Assembly: GCA_016931365.1 (NCBI GenBank)
Contig: JAFGEY010000017.1
Coordinates: forward strand, 1-7,159
Length of the DNA stretch: 7,159 nt
Direction: 5' to 3'
Origin: Anaerolineae bacterium
GTDB taxonomy: Bacteria; Chloroflexota; Anaerolineae; JAFGEY01
Position numbers and translations under genes: made by a program. Under the pieces are notes generated by a model, which was given only the letters and a program-made list of their open reading frames with translations, did not search any database and was not told where the DNA came from. Shown here in pieces: positions 6,085 to 7,159 of the stretch (positions are counted from its first letter, which is position 1; every line of letters starts with the position of its first letter).

Positions 6085-7159
6085 ATCTATTAGCCAAGAA
6101 ACGAACGGATGACGAACGCCTCTTTGAGGCCTCGCAGTGGCAGTTGATCTGGTGGAAGTTTCGCAAGCACCGCCTGGCGATGATCGGTTCTGTCGTGATC
6201 ATTTTCCTCTATATCCTGGTCATGTTTTGCGAGTTTCTCAGCCCGTACCTGACCACCACTCGTTTTCGTCGCTATCTGTATGCGCCGCCGCAAAAATTGC
6301 GCTTTGTCCATCCCGAGCAGGGTTTCCGGCTGCGCCCCTTTGTCTATGACATTAAACGTGAAGTCGATGAAAAGACGGCGCGCCGGTATTTTGTCGAGGA
6401 TCGCTCCAAGACGTTCGACCTCATCTTTTTTGCGCACGGCGAGCCGTACAAGTTTTGGGGAATTTTCCCGACCGATATCCATCTTTTCGGCCTCACAGAG
6501 GAGGGACCGCTCTTTCTGATGGGCACCGACCGTATTGGTCGCGACTTGTTCACCCGTATTCTGTATGGCGCGCGCATCTCGCTGTCGATCGGCCTGGTGG
6601 GCATTGCCATCAACTTTACCCTGGGCCTGCTGCTGGGCGGCCTGTCCGGCTACCTGGGCGGGATCATCGACACCATGATCCAGCGGGTGATCGACCTGTT
6701 GATCTCGATCCCGCACCTGCCGCTGTGGATGGCCCTGGCCGCCGCGTTGCCGCGCGACTGGCCGCCGCTGCGGATTTACTTTGGCATCGTCATCCTGCTC
6801 TCGATCATTGGCTGGACGGGGCTGGCCCGCGTGGTGCGCGGCAAGCTGTTGTCGCTGCGCGAGGAGGACTTTGTGATGGCCGCCCGGTTGGCCGGGTCGA
6901 ACAACGGGCGGATCATCGTCCGCCACCTGCTGCCCTCGTTTTTCAGCTATATCATCGTCAGCCTCACCATGTCCGTGCCCGGCATGATCCTGGGCGAGAC
7001 CTCGTTGAGCTTTTTGGGCCTGGGGCTTCAGCCGCCGGTGGTCAGTTGGGGCGTGCTGCTCCAGGATGCCCAGGACGTCGGCTCGATTGCCCACTATGCC
7101 TGGCTGTTGATCCCGGTCTTTTTTGTCATTGCTTCCGTCCTGGCCTTCAACTTTTTGGG
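6081..7159 (+). CDS. dppC: ABC transporter permease, DppC/OppC type, truncated by the window end
   Basis: The second permease starts at ATG 6081, overlapping the previous stop by 4 bases (ATGA), which implies translational coupling. The frame stays open to the last base, giving 359 codons plus 2 bases; comparison with the usual C-terminus after LAFNFLG suggests only some 10-25 residues are missing. An OppC-type N-terminal region has WKFRKHRLAMIG followed by the first membrane segment (about 28-55). The transport core begins with GTDRIGRDLFTRILYGARIS at residue 148. The EAA loop is near 265-284 (VMAARLAGSNNGRIIVRHLL), and LGETSLSFLGLGLQPPVVSWG marks the C-terminal part. The stretch between the first membrane segment and GTDRIGRD is about 90 residues, clearly longer than in E. 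coli DppC, and should form an extracytoplasmic domain. The symbol denotes the family only. Confidence 0.93.
   Translation, partial: MNLLAKKRTDDERLFEASQWQLIWWKFRKHRLAMIGSVVIIFLYILVMFCEFLSPYLTTTRFRRYLYAPPQKLRFVHPEQGFRLRPFVYDIKREVDEKTARRYFVEDRSKTFDLIFFAHGEPYKFWGIFPTDIHLFGLTEEGPLFLMGTDRIGRDLFTRILYGARISLSIGLVGIAINFTLGLLLGGLSGYLGGIIDTMIQRVIDLLISIPHLPLWMALAAALPRDWPPLRIYFGIVILLSIIGWTGLARVVRGKLLSLREEDFVMAARLAGSNNGRIIVRHLLPSFFSYIIVSLTMSVPGMILGETSLSFLGLGLQPPVVSWGVLLQDAQDVGSIAHYAWLLIPVFFVIASVLAFNFL

Noticed and set aside
6090..7094. 334-codon minus-strand frame at the right end
   Set aside because: It is opposite the DppC-type permease, which is well supported by motifs and merely lacks its stop within the window.

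Overview
The window looks like chromosomal DNA from a GC-rich member of the Chloroflexota, probably the Anaerolineae or a related class. The best clue is the substrate-binding lipoprotein at 2875-4923. Right after its lipidation cysteine it carries a Val/Glu/Lys-rich repeat tether (EKEVTKVV-type units) that is familiar from Chloroflexota ABC transporter binding proteins. Several palindromic intergenic repeats fit the same group. The assignment is inference from protein style, not from a marker gene. All supported genes are on the + strand.

Left part (1-2411): the C-terminal end of an unrecognised protein (3-269); a hairpin repeat (279-328); a serine hydrolase of the beta-lactamase/EstB esterase family (370-1568) whose frame is broken by a one-base loss near 525-527; a second hairpin repeat (about 1592-1638); and an intact DUF1638-type protein of unknown function (1674-2411).

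Middle (2412-2874): 463 bases without a conventional gene, and the most interesting part of the window. It has a consensus-perfect sigma70-type promoter (TTGACA, 16 bases, TATAAT) preceded by a 10-base direct repeat. A leader of about 325 nt follows, with three predicted hairpins and a possible 36-codon small ORF whose stop codon lies in the ribosome binding site region of the next gene.

Right part (2875-7159): the start of an oligopeptide/dipeptide-type (PepT) ABC importer operon. It encodes a Tat-exported lipoprotein substrate-binding protein, a DppB/OppB-type permease and a DppC/OppC-type permease that runs off the window end. The binding protein and first permease genes are separated by two related palindromic repeats, which could let the binding protein be made in excess. 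The two permease genes overlap by 4 bases (ATGA). The ATPase genes would be expected just beyond the right edge. The binding protein would capture solute outside the membrane and deliver it to the permease heterodimer. The substrate cannot be read from the sequence.

I see no phage, CRISPR, tRNA, rRNA, transposase or defence gene here. The candidate for something undescribed is the long structured leader of the transporter operon.
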